A stretch of DNA of 64,000 nt, from NCBI GenBank assembly GCA_000310025.1, contig FN649728.1, positions 4,139,077 through 4,203,076 on the forward strand, read 5' to 3'. The notes beneath the pieces were generated by a model, which saw only the letters and a program-made list of their open reading frames with translations, was not told the origin of the DNA and searched no databases. Position 1 is the first letter of the stretch; every line of letters begins with the position of its first letter. Source of the stretch: Ectocarpus siliculosus (lineage: Eukaryota > Sar > Phaeophyceae > Ectocarpales > Ectocarpaceae). The translations under genes were made by a program, and so were the position numbers. Below are positions 24,487-37,518 of the stretch, piece after piece.

Positions 24487-26560
24487 AGCGAGACCGCTTT
24501 TCTCCTTCTAGGATAAGGCGGGCAGACGTTGTAGACTTTCATGTCGCGTTCTTTTTCCTGTTTGTTTGTCCGATGGTATTCAACCTGCGCGTTTTGTAGT
24601 CAATTTTTTCTCGACGGATTGGTCGTGTGCTCTGTTGTGTCGTTGTTGCGTATATATCGCTCGAGGGCGAGTTCCTCGATGAACGGTGAGCTATCCATGC
24701 ACGTTGAGAGAAGCGCCGGCGAAGTGCCTCCCAAGGCTCTGAAACGAATGACTGCCAACGTCTTCGCTTGGGATGTTTTTGTGCTTGGTTGTGACAGGGT
24801 GTTTTTGCAGGACTTGAAGGCTTTGGGGAGATTTCGTCTGAACGACAAGGAAATTCGACGACAAGTCGGCACGACAACGTAGGGCAGGGGCCGCGTAAAA
24901 AGCACATGTGGTTTTTTAATGCCCGCAGGAGCACCATATGCAACCCCCAGCAGAACATCGAAATCAATTGATTGTCGTGCAATGCTATCATGGTAGGTTT
25001 GTTTGAAGCTTTGGATACGTTCCTCCCATTGCCTCAACGCCGCCAGCGATTCCCTCAAACTTGGGCCCTGACTGCTCTGCAGTGCCCGTCGCTTTGTCCT
25101 TCGTTGTTTGACCATTTCGATACAATCACTGTCACACGCCACCGATGATCCCCTTGTGCGAAACTGCGCATGCAGGATACCTAGTTCGACACATTTTTGT
25201 GTCCAGGGTTGAGGTGGACCCAAGTTCCTCATCCCACCACTTGCCCCGACCGACGAACACCGTTAGCACCAGCGGCTAGACTTCCATGACACGCACAATG
25301 TCGGCGGCACCTCTTTGCTCTGCTTGTTGCCATGTTGCAACTAAGACTATACCGTGCCCAACACCCAGCGACAACATGCACCTGTGCGAAGCGTGTTCGA
25401 CACGTAAACGAGAAAATAAGCAACCAACTGCACGACTTCAGTGCCCACGGAAAGCACGCATTGCGTACCCGGCATCGATAAATACTACACTACATGCCAC
25501 GTGCTGCGAGAAGCACCGCAAGCACGCAGCCACAACTCCTACCTTGCCTTGCTTGCCTGCGACGCGCGAGACTTACCTCATCCTCGCTGACGTAAAACTA
25601 ACAAAAAAAAATCGGCATCCGCCCAGCGCATGCTGACGGTACGCTTCCAGTCCCAGACCTCCGTCTCGGCCCCAAAGAAGTTACTTCCCTTTCGCCCAAC
25701 GCGCCACAACATTCACGCCCTCCTCACCTTCAGCTAACAAGTAAACGAACCAAAACTTCAAATCTCACAGCAATGTTGTGTGTGCAGACTGCCAGCAACC
25801 CCGATAAAAAAGATGGAAGACTTGTTCTTGAAACCAGGCACATCTGCCGTGTCCTTCGCTAAACACCGCCCCTCCCACGACAAAAACGCTTCCACAGAAG
25901 TTTCCCAAGCCATGCGAGGACCCCGTGTGTGATCAAGAGGATTCCCCCCCAATTCAGCCATGCTAGACTCACCATGGTGGGCGCACTCTCAAAACTTGCC
26001 TATCGGTGAAAATGTACTAATTATTTACGGCTGCAGACGTTTGCAGTATATGCCCAACGTGCTACCCCCATGTGCCTCGGGGGACATCACGAAGTAAATA
26101 TTTTAGGCGGAATCCACGCAGGAACCGTTTTGAGTGTATCTGCCACGGCCTGGAGCGTTTTTCTAGAAAGTCCAAAACGATTCACGACACATTCAAGGTG
26201 CTTCTTCTACGCGTTGTGGTGGCGTAGCACCGGAAGCAAGCATGGTGAAGTCGCAGCTGAGCGACCGCTCATGCTGTGTGGTGTGATGGACTGATACCAT
26301 TCTTGCCCCGCCACTGCATCACTCTACGAAACACCGCTGCGCCACCCGAAGGCGACGCCGGCCCACTACCACCCATCACGAGCTACGAGGGGAACGTCCC
26401 TTGAACCTGGAAGCAAGCCACCGACTCACGACGCAAGTTAGCAGCCAGTAGCGTACTGCCGACCTCTCCCGACGCGCGAAACTGAGACGTGTTGGCGATG
26501 TCGCTAGCACCAATCAACTTTCAGCGCTTGTCGATGCGGAGGAGCAGGTAATGGTAGACG
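24487..26560. other. Intergenic region between EMC8 and the methyltransferase gene
   Basis: These are facing 3' ends of convergent genes. The interval holds an open frame of 210 codons on minus (25232-24600) and a Cys-rich 116-codon frame on plus (25286-25636). Neither has splice support, strong start context or a recognisable family, so no gene is called with confidence. 3' UTRs of both flanking genes must lie here. Confidence 0.5.
25286..25636 (+). CDS. Possible small Cys-rich protein, 116 codons (doubtful)
   Basis: The frame begins ATG and contains CSAC, then about 19 residues, then CEACSTRKREN, a spacing like a two-CxxC zinc knuckle followed by a basic stretch, and further Cys/His pairs. 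Tryptophan and other GATA-finger landmarks are absent. The frame may be chance in Cys-rich intergenic sequence. It could also be an exon of an unrecognised gene. Confidence 0.18.
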   Translation: MTRTMSAAPLCSACCHVATKTIPCPTPSDNMHLCEACSTRKRENKQPTARLQCPRKARIAYPASINTTLHATCCEKHRKHAATTPTLPCLPATRETYLILADVKLTKKNRHPPSAC

Positions 26561-29500
26561 CTAACGGCCGCCATCGCCTCCGTTTGCTACCCCCGTTCCG
26601 TGGGCCACCCGCGCGACGATTGTAACCTCGGCCCGCCCCCCGGCCAACAGCTTCATCGTCTCGATCCCTTCTAGTCTCCACCATCCTTCGGCCCCCTCTT
26701 TCTCGCAGGCAACCCCTGCAACTCTCCCTTCCGGCGGTGTGCCAGCGTGCGAGAGACCGTTCCCTGCTTCCAAACCTCCGTCGGCATCGTTGCCAGAGGT
26801 CCCCGCATTGGGGGGACCTCCACCACAAGGCGCAGCTGCGGGGCCCCCGTCCCCCTCTCCGACACCCGAAGCGCCGCCGCCGACAACAAAAGTACCGACC
26901 CGCAAACGCTCTACGGCCAGGGCCACCTCGTCCTTCATCCTCTTGCGCCGCCCGCAGAAGTCCTTGAACGTGGCAACGAGCAGCGCGCCGGGCCTCGCCA
27001 GCCCGGCCGACATGGCCGAGAGGAGGACGTCCGCGACCACCGCCGGCTCGGCGTTCATGTCGGACACGACTAGCTCCGCTCCCTGGCTCTTCCCCGGAGC
27101 TGTCGGCCGGTCATTTGCCCCCATTGATGACGCCTCGCCCGCCGTATCCGCTGATCCCGCGGAAGCTATAGGCCCGCCCGGCGTCAAGCGAGACCCGAGG
27201 GACGATGCCTCTGGCGTGAAGCTACCACCGCCACTAAGCCGTCCGTCGTGGGTACGACCCCCGCCATCGTCGCGCTCCTCCCCCTCGCCGCCGCGGCTTT
27301 CCCGCTCGTGCGCCGGCGCATCCTCGGCGAGGAGATCAAGGAGCGTCCCCTTCGCGGCCTCGATCAGCTTCTGAACGTGCACCACGTTGGGCAGGGCGAG
27401 AACCGCAGAGTCTAGCTCGGCAGGGTCGACAGAGAGCACCCTGCGGCACTTGGAGGCCAGGAAGGAGGTCCACCCGCCGGGGGCCGCGCCGATGTCGATC
27501 TGCGTGCGCGCGCACGGGCAGAGAGCGAAAAAGCGGGTTCGACGACCGTCCGAGAGGATGTGTGTGTAGACCATGTGCCCTTTGAATGAAGTGAAAGCCG
27601 GCGGAAACACTGAATCCGGAGACGATCGAGCGTTGCGAGAAAAAACTTGTGGGGATGGTCTACACGAACAACGAGGTTTCTGGACAACTTCTGCCCAGAG
27701 ATAACAAAGTGACGGCGTGCATCGTCACCCCCGTATGTTGCCGAAGGGCAGCTCGAGCCACCGGTGGTGATTCTCTCGGCCGAAACGCCAACCCTTGACC
27801 AAACAGCTTCGCGGCAGCAGGCAGCATTTTCGAACAATCAGCGACCAGCGACACAAGCCACCCCGACACGCCCACAGCCAATAACGCCTTCATCGAGAGT
27901 GTTGAATGAGCACTCTCTCCTCAGATGCCATCAATTGCAGCGTATCGAGGGCGTCGAAGAAGGGAGTGAATACTCCCAGGTACCCCTATCGCCCCGGGGG
28001 TCTGACAGATGCGGGCGAAGGTGAAATCAAGAATAACATGACAGATATGATGACAATCGCTGGAAGAGCAACAACCCTCACCGCCGTCCAATCCTCGCCG
28101 AAGGACAGGTCGGCCCGCGATGTGACCTCCTTGATCTTGTAGTACGCGCGGCATACGGCGGTGTCCTCGTTGTTGTTGTCGATAATGCTGAACGCGACCG
28201 GGGGGGGAGGGGGGGGGGGTGGGGGGGGGGTACGAAACGAGCACAGCGAGTGAGCCCAAACAAAACGAACTTGTGTTGGTGCAAGCATGGTCTCGACATG
28301 GGGCAAAAAATCAGACATGCACGCGGTCCCGTGGGCGTATGTCTGCCCTCCTAGATTGAAACCAAGGGTTTAGCTTCAAAACATCGGAAGAAGGGATGAG
28401 GGGGAGGGGGCTCCGCTGTAATGTCATGCACGCCGTTGGGTGTAGGAGGACAAACACACCGTGAGAGGCAGGCAAGCCAAACCATGTGGTGTTAGCATTC
28501 ATAGCGGCCTAAATGTACCACTCTCCCGTGGGTTATGACGCCACGGGCGCACTGACAGCAAAAAAAAAGAAACAATTCAGAGCCATGGCACGTCCCTCAC
28601 CTGCCCACTGACACACCGGGGAAGGGGACAAACCGACCACGCGGCAAAAACAACGCGAGTTTTAGCAACATGTTACAAAGCGCACCTGCGCCCGTGTGTC
28701 GCGGCTTGCGCCAACCCCCACAGAAAAGCGCCCCTGGCGAAGACCAGGCTCAGGACGTGTGTGAATGCCCCCGCCTGCCTCTCTCGAGAGAGGTTGGGGA
28801 AGTTCTCATCCCAGAAAGTAGTCTCTTCATCGATCAGCTGCATTTCCATCACCTGAGTCGATGTGCGAAGGAATCTTGGTTTTTGCATTAATACCGTGGG
28901 GGACCGAGTACTCGTGGGATATTCTTCGGATCAGGACGGGACGGGGGCCCACACGGCAGAGGACAGGAGGGGGTTCAAACGGTGTGAAACACCTAGATTT
29001 ACATGCATTGCTTCTCGCGGACGAAACGTTCATCTTTCTAGTAAGGACCTCCGGCCTCTTTTTTGTGAGCCATACGTCGAGCGCTGACTGCTTGTTGAAT
29101 ACCCGACTTGGGTGTGTGGCGAACACCACCAGAGAGTCTCGACACTTTTTGTAACCGTTCGAAACTACATCCTGTCTTGGAGACCCGGCACAGCTGCACG
29201 ACACAGACCCCCCCTCCCCCCGTCACGAACACGGCACCTTGGGCTTCCAGGGCAATGATCCAAGCCTCAAGCGGCCACCCTCGTATATGTGCAAAAACCA
29301 GGTTGCCGCCGGCCAACATGGCCCGTTCCAACAAATTACCGTCTACCTTCGGAAGGGCCTGGACTCGCACGCACAGCGGCAGCGGTGGCGGTGGCGGTGG
29401 CGGCGGCGGCGGCGGCGTAGCACCACCAGCAACGGCATCAGTAGGAGTAGTTGTAGTATTGTCCTCTGTTCCGGGGGGCGGCCTTCCTCCAGGGTATTTG

Positions 29501-31706
29501 CCTTCCGCTACCGCTTTTGAAACCTTGGGACGTAGGTGTACCCCAAAGCATAAACATTGGGGGGGCTAATTGGGGAAATATGTTCGGAAACAAAGGGGGA
29601 ACATCTGATCGCCACTGGACGGTTTGTATCGGCATCCAAGCGGCGCAGCAGAGTGTCAGGCATGGCTGGGGGCGTCGGATTGCTTACATAAGACAGGCTT
29701 TGTGCAGCATGATACAACACTATCGCGACGAGAACAAGAAAGGCCAAGACGGCAAACATACACGAAAAAAACGAACGGACACGCGAGAACCCACCCGGGA
29801 AAGAGGACGATGGCACCACAACGTACGAGGGAACAGCCTGCTGTACTCACTCTTGCGGCGGCGACACCGGCACGCAATGAGTCAAGCAACAAATAACACC
29901 CACCGCCTTCCCCACGTCTTCCAAACTCGTGCAGAGCCCCCCACCGAGGAGGTAGACCCTCAGCAGCGACCGGCACAAGGACGGGTCGGAGACGCACCTC
30001 CTGGAAAACTCCTGGGGATCTCTCGCTTCCAGCAGAGCCAGCTTCTGCCTGTACCTAAAAAGGTCCAAACCCGACCCCCGAGACGAAAGACTTGGTGAGA
30101 TCGAGCATATATTGGAGGGGTGCTGTAGGTGTAGAACCGGCAATCTACAAGCTGGAAAAAAAAACAAGAGCTTCCGAGGCGACGTGATGCGACTGGAAAA
30201 ATAAAAACGAGAGTATCACTCTTACGTCAACAACGACACCCACCGAAAGTGATTCAGACACCTCCTGCAGCTGTTTCTCAAAAGTAGCACCTAGGACAAG
30301 CAAGTCTATACCAGAGAACCTTGCAACACCCACCAAGAACCCGCAGAAGGCAAGTTGAGGGGAGCAAGAAAATGATACTGCTGCGGTATCAGAGGTCCGA
30401 GATAGCGTTGAGGTTTCTGTTGAGGTATCAGAGGTGCCAGATGCTTTGAGGTATCAGAGGTCCGAGATTGTCCCGGATTTGCACTCGTCGTTGGATCAGC
30501 TTTCTTTCCTGGAGCACCAGCTTCCAACTTCGACGATACGCGGAACACCAAACCCAAAACATCAAATATAGCCATACACGACAAAAACGGTGCACCAACA
30601 CCAAAAAAACACAACGTCAGCCATTGTTTTTCTTTCGAGTCAAACCGGGACAGCACTGTCCAACAAACGAAAGATCACTGCAGTGCACAAATCAGACCAC
30701 GGCCACAAATCACCATGCCCACACACCGCCGCGACCTGCCCTAACCTGCTGGTCCCGGATCGGGCGGTACCCATGTCGGACGCCTCCCCGTCCTTCCCCA
30801 GCACGCCCGACGCGTACGCCCTGACCCGCGACAGCTGCGAGCTCTCCGTCTGCAGGGCAACGTTGGTCCTGAGCAGCCCCGGGTCCTCGGGACCCTCAGG
30901 CTTGGGGTGCGGAAAGGTGCAGTCTTCGCCCCACTCGCAGGCGGGCCGGGACCAGGGGTCTTCCAGCCAAAAAAGGTGCGTCTGGCAAGCAGCCAGCTGT
31001 GGTTGTTTGGGATCGTCGGGTTTGGTGAGGGGGGGTGGGGGGGGGGGGGTCAGCATGCATGCCGACCGGGAGCGGCTGGGGTGAGGCTTTTGCGGTCGTA
31101 CCCTTTTTCGGCTAGCTTCCTTCTCTGCCGGTACCTGGGTAGGGAAACCACGCCCGCGTGGAAACCCGTCGCAGATTCGCAAACAGGCCAGGCCTCCCGT
31201 CCGGAGCATTCCAGTAGGTTTAGAACCACCGCTGTGCTTTGTGTTTGGTGTTGGGTTTCGTTGATGGTGAGAATTTTTCTATTGATCTTGAGGAGAAGGT
31301 TCGCGTGACTCTCAGGGTATGGGGGCTATGGCTGTGCTTGAGGCGGCGGGGTAGGAAGCGCGGAAGGCATGGTACCATCGCACACGGGGCAGTGCGGTAC
31401 TCACGGTGTTCTTAGCAACGTGCACCATGTGGCACTTATCACCCCTGAAGCAGTCGTTCTGGTGGAAGAACCTGAAACAACGAGCGAGCGTGTGGCGGCG
31501 CACAGGAAGGGCGGTGGTATCTGCATCGGTGGAAATCTAACCCGAAAAAGTTCACCAGAACACAACATGCGGAGGCGGCAGTGATCGTATGTTTTCTGAG
31601 AGACCCAGGCCAGATTCGCCTGCACAAACAATTGATTTGTGCTCGTTTCCGATGACCGGATGTGTGCCCGTGCCAACACTTGGGATTGCGACAGAAAGAC
31701 GTACCA
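26561..31706 (-). CDS. CCCH zinc-finger plus FtsJ/RlmM-like RNA 2'-O-methyltransferase (5' end unresolved)
   Basis: Exons in transcript order, all in phase: 31706-31620, 31471-31405, 30981-30771, 30290-30226, 30044-29904, 29358-29209, 28852-28686, 28187-28082 and 27499-26561 (stop). The N-terminal part carries CCCH-type fingers: CRNPKCWHGH, then CRFFHQNDCFRGDKCHMVH (C-x7-C-x5-C-x3-H, completed only after splicing across a GC-donor intron), then a partial CEWGEDCTFPH. The C-terminal part is an FtsJ-type Rossmann domain: CRAYYKIKE, SAM-binding IDIGAAPGGW, acidic LSVDPAELD, VVSDMN (motif IV Asp) and a Lys in ATFKDFCGRR, as in the K-D-K-E enzymes. The order, with the short SDMN..P motif, resembles RlmM (23S rRNA C2498 2'-O-methyltransferase). 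The substrate is inferred to be RNA. A Gly-rich insertion separates the motifs. Upstream exons probably exist. The model could be two genes, but continuous phase over eight introns argues for one. Confidence 0.72.
29376..29420. repeat. (GGC/GGT)n trinucleotide repeat
   Basis: A run of GGTGGC and GGCGGC triplets lies in an intron of the minus-strand methyltransferase gene, just upstream of the exon starting at 29358. It is a simple repeat. Confidence 0.7.
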
Positions 31707-33965
31707 CTACATTGGTGAGAAGTCCGGCAAACGAGAAGCAGCTCTCCATCAGGTTGAGAATGAAGAGGCAAGACCGCACCAGCTAGCTGAACCGTTGCTG
31801 CATCTAGACAACGGAAACTCCCATGTCTGTGGTGGGGACGTTGGGACTGGAAGGACCAGACACGTTCGGATGAGTTAACCACAGATGGTTTCTCAAAAGG
31901 CGGGAACATACTCCTCGCCCTAGGCAATAGCGTGATCCTTCATCTCCTACACTCCCTACTCCCTGCATCCCTCCCGCTCCTGCTCGTGCTGATCGGGGTT
32001 GCTTGATGCTGCTGGCGTGTGATGCGGCGATGCGGCGCAACCACCCTAACAGTCCTGTGCAACATGCGATGCCCAAAAGCAACCCAGCAGATGCTGCCGT
32101 GTCTCCTCCCTCCCCACCTGCATGGCTTCTTGCTTGGAGCTCTCGGAGCACGTTCCCTCTCCTTATGCGTCATATGCTATCAACAGGGAGCAACTGCTGC
32201 TGTTGTTGGTGTGCGATGCAGGCACGAGACATCGAGAGCCAGAGTTGGGGCTCAACGGACAGGATCTTTGGCTAGGTCGGTACCCTGCGGCCGACGAGAG
32301 GGCAGCAGGAGAGCAACGACAGAGCAGCGCGTTCAACGAGGCAGGCCTTAGGCTGCATGCCAGTACTACCTGCGACGACTCGGTTTGTTACTTGTTTTCT
32401 ATCTGGCGATATTATCCCTTTGCTGTTGCTTCCGCTGGGTGTACTTGGCCGAGGAAGCAGGTGAGAAATTTGACGATTTTTGTGTGTGTTATTTGGTCAC
32501 CGGCCGCATTTTTCAAATCTCTGCTCCGACGTTGCTGTTGCTGTAGGCCTGCGTGTTCCTCAGGCTTGTAGTCCGTCCGTTCAACTCCTTGGGCGTCACC
32601 CATTTGGGCACGTCTGCACCGCACGAATTCAGTATCCACAGAAGCCTTTGCTGCATTGTCGCCAACACCACCCTGATCCCAGGTAGAAGATTCACCGCGT
32701 CTTTGCAGAACTACTTGTACACGAAGAGTGTGAGCACTCCGTTGCGCTACTTCAGAAGGTTGCTGAAAGTCCGGTGCACCGTACATTGGGTACTCCGATG
32801 AGCCGTGTAGTGAATTGTCAACCCCCTGACAACCGTAGGGGGCACGTTCTGTTGTTCCTACCTCTCTCCATTGCTGCTAGCCAAAGCTCTCGCGGTCTCT
32901 CCCGCCGTGGCCGATAACACTTTGCTACTTTCGTTCAACACACGGATGCAACAGAGCATTCATGTCCTGGCTGTCTGCCGCCAGTTGAATGTGGTGCCCT
33001 TGTGTTTGTGTGGGAGACATGGTCGTGACGTTTGTGAGCCGAAGAGCGCTGAGGGTCTGAGCCGAAAAGGGCCGAGAGTCCCAGTCGCGTGTGGTACTGA
33101 GCCACTGCTGTTGATGAGTAAATGCGCCCGGCCAGCATTTGAATACCAGTATCCCGCTTGACTACCGAACACGCCCCCACTTGAGAACTTGGAAAATGCT
33201 AGTTGGTTGAGACCCGTGATAGTTCGGTTTGTTTTCGAAATTGACACGTTGAATTGACCCTGAACTATAACCTACCGCAACGGCAGTGCGCTTGATGGCA
33301 CTCTTCAGGGATTTCCCATCCGTCGCGGTCATGGCACTGCGGCGGGGTAACCAAAGCAAGAATGGCATGATTTCATTCGGTTTCCGGGCCGTCCTCGATG
33401 GTATCGCGCAGCGCGGTGCGACAACACCGATAAAACCCCGGCTCGGAACCATCGCCCTGTTTACTCTATTTTCTACCATATGTTTACTGCTAAATAGCGA
33501 TATCGGAGTTACCTGCCTTGCCGGGGGCGCGTTGGAAACCCTTGCAGCGATTTGTTATTTTGTTTTCGCATGGGTATCGGGGTGTTGGTACCCCATCATT
33601 GTTATCGCACCCCGGTGCGACAAGGAGTCAACCAAGAAGTGATTTGGCAACATCCATCGCTTTCCTGATGCCATGTCACCCGCCATGGCGGTGTATGGTC
33701 TCCCCACAAATGAAAAAGGCACCGAACCTCGAGGCGTACGTGTTTTTTTTTGTTCTCAAGTGGTGGCACGTTCTGTGGAACGAACATAGCCCTGTTCGAC
33801 TGCTGGCGCAAGTCGCTGACAATCCAAACCCGGATCAAACTATGATGCAGTTGACGTCTTCAAGTCTTCTCTCTTTCGTCCAAACACACCACCCAACAAC
33901 TCCGCCCCGCTATCTTGTTATCTCGCAGGACGTGTTTTACACTAGGGGGGTGCAGTTTTTGAAGC
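31707..33965. other. Region between the divergent methyltransferase and ASH2L genes
   Basis: This must contain the 5' end of the zinc-finger methyltransferase gene (minus) and the ASH2L promoter. Several open frames of 60-150 codons exist on both strands. One minus-strand stretch around 32,690-32,540 looks protein-like and could be a further upstream exon, but phase could not be tied to the known exons. No RNA gene or mobile element is recognised. Confidence 0.4.
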
Positions 33966-36900
33966 ATGTCGGAGAGTGATGGAGGCAGCGGGCCTCAGCA
34001 CGGCGGCGGTGGTCGCAAGCGAGCCAATTCGTCGTCGACGGGGGGAAGAAACAGTCCATCGCCGCCCAGAAACGCCTCTGTAAGCTCCGCCTCCGGTGCT
34101 TCGGTCACCCCCGCGCCTTCTCCGGCCCCAGCTCCGGCCCCGGGACCCACCAGCAAGAAGAAGCAGAAGAAGGGTTCCAGGGGGTCTGGCACGGGGTCAC
34201 AGGCCTACATTCCTCCGGCAAGTGTCTGCGTATCTCGTGACGAGGATGACCACGAGGGAATGGGGTAACGGACCACAGTGTTTAGTTGCGCCGCCACCAC
34301 GCCCCGGCGTGCCTATGAGTAGGCTACCCCCGCCCCCCCCCCCCCGCGCTCTCTCCTTGTCGTGCCCTCGACGTGGTGTCTTCTCGGGCGAACATTTGCC
34401 GTGTTGCATGCGGCCGCCATGTGGTCCAGGTCGAACGGCGCACTTCAGCCTTTTCAGGCTCTATATGAGGTTTGGCATCTTGTAGACCAGTGGTGGTCGC
34501 CCCCGCCCTAGACTGTTGTTTGTTGCCCTTCGTCCTTGCGAGAGAGTTCGTTTATCCCGTCCTTGTACATGCCGCCGCTATTGCCTGCGCCGCTGCTGCT
34601 GTTGCCCTGTGCACCCCCGTGACGTTTTTTTCCGCTCGGCTCTGGGCGTTAGGGCGTGGTCATTTCGCGGTCTGCCGAAGACTGCGCGCCTCAGCTTACC
34701 ATGCCTCATAAGGTATGCGGTTAATTATGGGCGTCTGTGTTTCTTGCGAAGGCCACGTCAGGCATCCTCTGCCTGTTGTCGTCGCTTTTTGTTGGTGATG
34801 CTCGGGCTTCACCATTCTTGTAACCTGGCGCTAGCATTTGCTTGTATTGTTGAATAGTACCCGTCCCCACCGACGACGAAGGGTTGCCACAAGGCGAGAG
34901 ACGGCGGAGATACCCCGCCGCCGCCCTTGCCTCCGCCGTTTGCACTATGCCCACGTCAACGTCACCCTCGGCCCCGCGCTCCACTGCTATTGCATGTCCG
35001 CGCCGGTTGTGTTGCATCCATTTTCTCCTCGATGGCGCTTGCCACAGGATCAGCTGACGGTGACCGGACACAAAGGTTTCCGCATGGCGCGGGCAACAAA
35101 GGGCGTCTCGAACGGGACATGGTGAGTACTTCCGGAACAACGCCGACTAACTCGACATGATTTTCTAGGCAAACGCGTATTTGTAGGGTACCAAGTCACC
35201 TATGAACGTATCGTTGTTTCTGCGCGAGTACTGTCGTGTAGACCAATCTAGGTGTGTGTTCCAACGACTTTGCCGGACGCCCCACGAGTTTGATCCGGCG
35301 CTAAATCAAGTGCTGCCATTCTGGGCTACAGGAAGGCTTTGTTGGACCGTTGGCAGCCGCACATCAAACTGTTGGCGGTATTACCGTAGTTTAAAGGCGC
35401 CGGTTTGTGTCCATGCTAGAGGAGAGCGAGGGGGTCGCCGCTTCCTGTGATTGTTTTCAGGACGAACAATAAAAAGATCCACGAATAACCAAAATCTCAA
35501 AATGCATAAACCACAAGGTCGTCGGCAGTGTGGACGGCCCAACCATGTAGGATCAGGCCGAATTCACTCAGCCTCTCTCTCACTCGACGGCCACCTTTCT
35601 TCAGTCAATCAACAATTAGCTCCAAAAGCATCAGACAACCCGACCAAAAAACTCAGCAGCGGGAGCATTTCCGCACACCACCGCCGTGCTCCCCAACGCT
35701 CAGTTTGGATACACACCAGCACATTCCACTGGCGCAAGTTTGTTGTCAACTATGGCTCCCCCCTCCCCCCCGTTCCCGATGTTTTTGCCAGGTACTGGGA
35801 GTGCGCGGTCCTGCCTCCGGAGACGACGGAGGGCCACTGCCGCCTGGGCTGGTCCCTCCCGGCGGGAAAGCTGCAAGGACCAGTCGGCTACGATAAGTTC
35901 AGCTACGCCTACAGAGATATCGCCGGCTCCAAGGTGACCGGCGGATTCTTTTCTTTCTCGACGCGTCCGCTCGGGCGCAACAGTGGAGGGTCGGGGCCTA
36001 CTGGAAGGGTGAAGAGGGTTGTGTGTATGGCAACCCTTTGGGGGGGCACTGGGACGCGCTTGGCGTTGGGCATCCAAGAGGAAGCAGGGATTCCCCTGCT
36101 GATTCGCCGTCCGCTCTTCCTCCAGTTTTTTTTTGCGGAAATCGTGCTCGCGTGGCAACGGGCGTCGATAGTGAGGGCACCGGCCCGATTTGCGGGCGTT
36201 CGTCGGTAGATCGCCGATCGAGCCTTTCTTTCGAGCCGGAAGTTCAACCGCCTTTATTCATTTTTTTCGCCTAGACAGCCCTCTCTCGTAATGAACCCGT
36301 TCGTTTCCGGGATGTATTCCGCTCAGGTTCACGATTCTCACCGCTCGGACAACTACGGCGAGCCCTGGGGGCCGGGAGATGTGATCGGGTTTCTCATCAG
36401 GCTCAAGTCGCCCACACCAGAAGAGATAATGTGAGACAATCTTATGAGCTAGTGAAGCGAAAGTGTGGAGGGCATGTTCGCGTTGGCGACCTCACCGGAG
36501 GTCGTTGCTTGGACAGGGGGAGGACACTCGAAAGACCCCGGACATGAAAGCACCGATTGTCTCATATTTACACGTGCAACCATGTTTGCATTTTGTGGTG
36601 TACGCGCGACGGAACTGACGAGAACCTTGTTCGGCGCGCCTGATGTCGCCAAGCCCGTCGGCGTTGCTTTGAGGTCGGAGGCGCTCAAATGGAGTTTTGG
36701 CCGAGGGTTGCACCTTCCTGCGTCTTTCCCCCCTCCGGCGTACGAACCTCTTTGCTTTTTCAGCAACAGTTGACGTGCCTCCTCTCCCCGAGAAGTCAGG
36801 CTTGAGCGCTGCTCCCCCAGTTGTTTTTTCACTATGCTTGTTTGATCCCCCAGTCTTTTTTTCTGCTTTTGTCTCCCCCTGGGTTATCGTGAATCAGGAC

Positions 36901-37174
36901 ACAAATCACACCCTACCATCCGCCCCCCCCCTGTTCGCTGCGCCTTTCGGATTTGTTTTACGTGCCTTCAGAGACACTGTCGGTGCGTCCTCCGACTCTG
37001 GTAGGCACGGCATGACCGCTGCGGCTGCGGCTGCGGCGCTTGCGGCGGGGCAGTCTCCGAGCGAGCTGGCGGCGACGGCGGCGTCTGACACGGCGGCGGG
37101 CGACCCCTTGAACGAGATTCGGTTCTTCAAGAACGGGAGGGATCAGGGCGTCGCCTATAGCGCCATGAAGCCAG
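33966..37174 (+). CDS. ASH2L: ASH2L-type SPRY protein, COMPASS/SET1 complex subunit (3' end unresolved)
   Basis: Exons 33966-34264, 34858-35121, 35792-35933, 36327-36430 and 36972-37174 join in phase. The first encodes a Ser/Pro/Ala-rich, probably disordered leader from the ATG at 33966. The rest is a SPRY domain of the Ash2 subtype: LTVTGHKGFRMARATKGV, then CRLGWSLPAGKLQGPVGYDK, GPGDVIGFLI and FFKNGRDQGVAY. In other eukaryotes Ash2 pairs with RbBP5 to activate SET1/MLL-family H3K4 methyltransferases in the nucleus. An Ala-rich insertion sits before the last motif. No PHD or winged-helix region was seen upstream. The end of the SPRY domain is missing and probably lies in or near the 100-N gap at 37.5 kb, since reading on past 37174 soon meets a stop. 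The gene converges with the actin-related gene. The first donor and second acceptor are the least certain boundaries. Confidence 0.88.
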
Positions 37175-37440
37175 GTATTTCGCGCCTGGGCGCTGTGGCC
37201 GTGCACCCGGTGGGTGCCTTGTCGATACATAACGTCGACATGTGACGAGGCGGCCAGTTGCGCGGAGTTAGTTTTATTAGCTCCCGCCTGTTTCGTTGCT
37301 GGTGTTGTTGTCACGGTGTGAACGTTGCCAAAGCGCTTCTGGAGTAGTCGTGGGATAAATCACCACAGGACGCCCTCAAGACGAAATTCCCGCAGAAAAT
37401 CACACCCATGTTTCGATTCCGTGCCCTATTCCACGCTCCC

Positions 37441-37518
37441 CTAGAGCTGTCCCCTTCCGTCCTCTCGAGGACTCGTGGTCAACAGTCTAACCCGTAAGAC
37501 ACGCAAACCATGAGTACG
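37441..37518 (+). repeat. tRNA-like SINE-type repeat, copy 1 (cut by assembly gap)
   Basis: This shares the pattern TGGTCAA..GTCTAACC...TAAG.CA.GCAAACCATGAG with the copies at 45.97 and 49.11 kb, and is interrupted by the N run at 37519. The conserved part looks like the 5' half of a tRNA with an internal A box. Confidence 0.4.

Noticed and set aside
25286-25636. GATA-type zinc finger
   Set aside because: Two CxxC pairs have roughly the right spacing, but the Trp and the core residues of GATA fingers are missing; kept only as a doubtful Cys-rich frame.
26739-27374. 211-codon plus-strand open frame rich in Pro/Ser
   Set aside because: It is the antisense shadow of the GC-rich methyltransferase exon, which has clear motifs in the minus frame.
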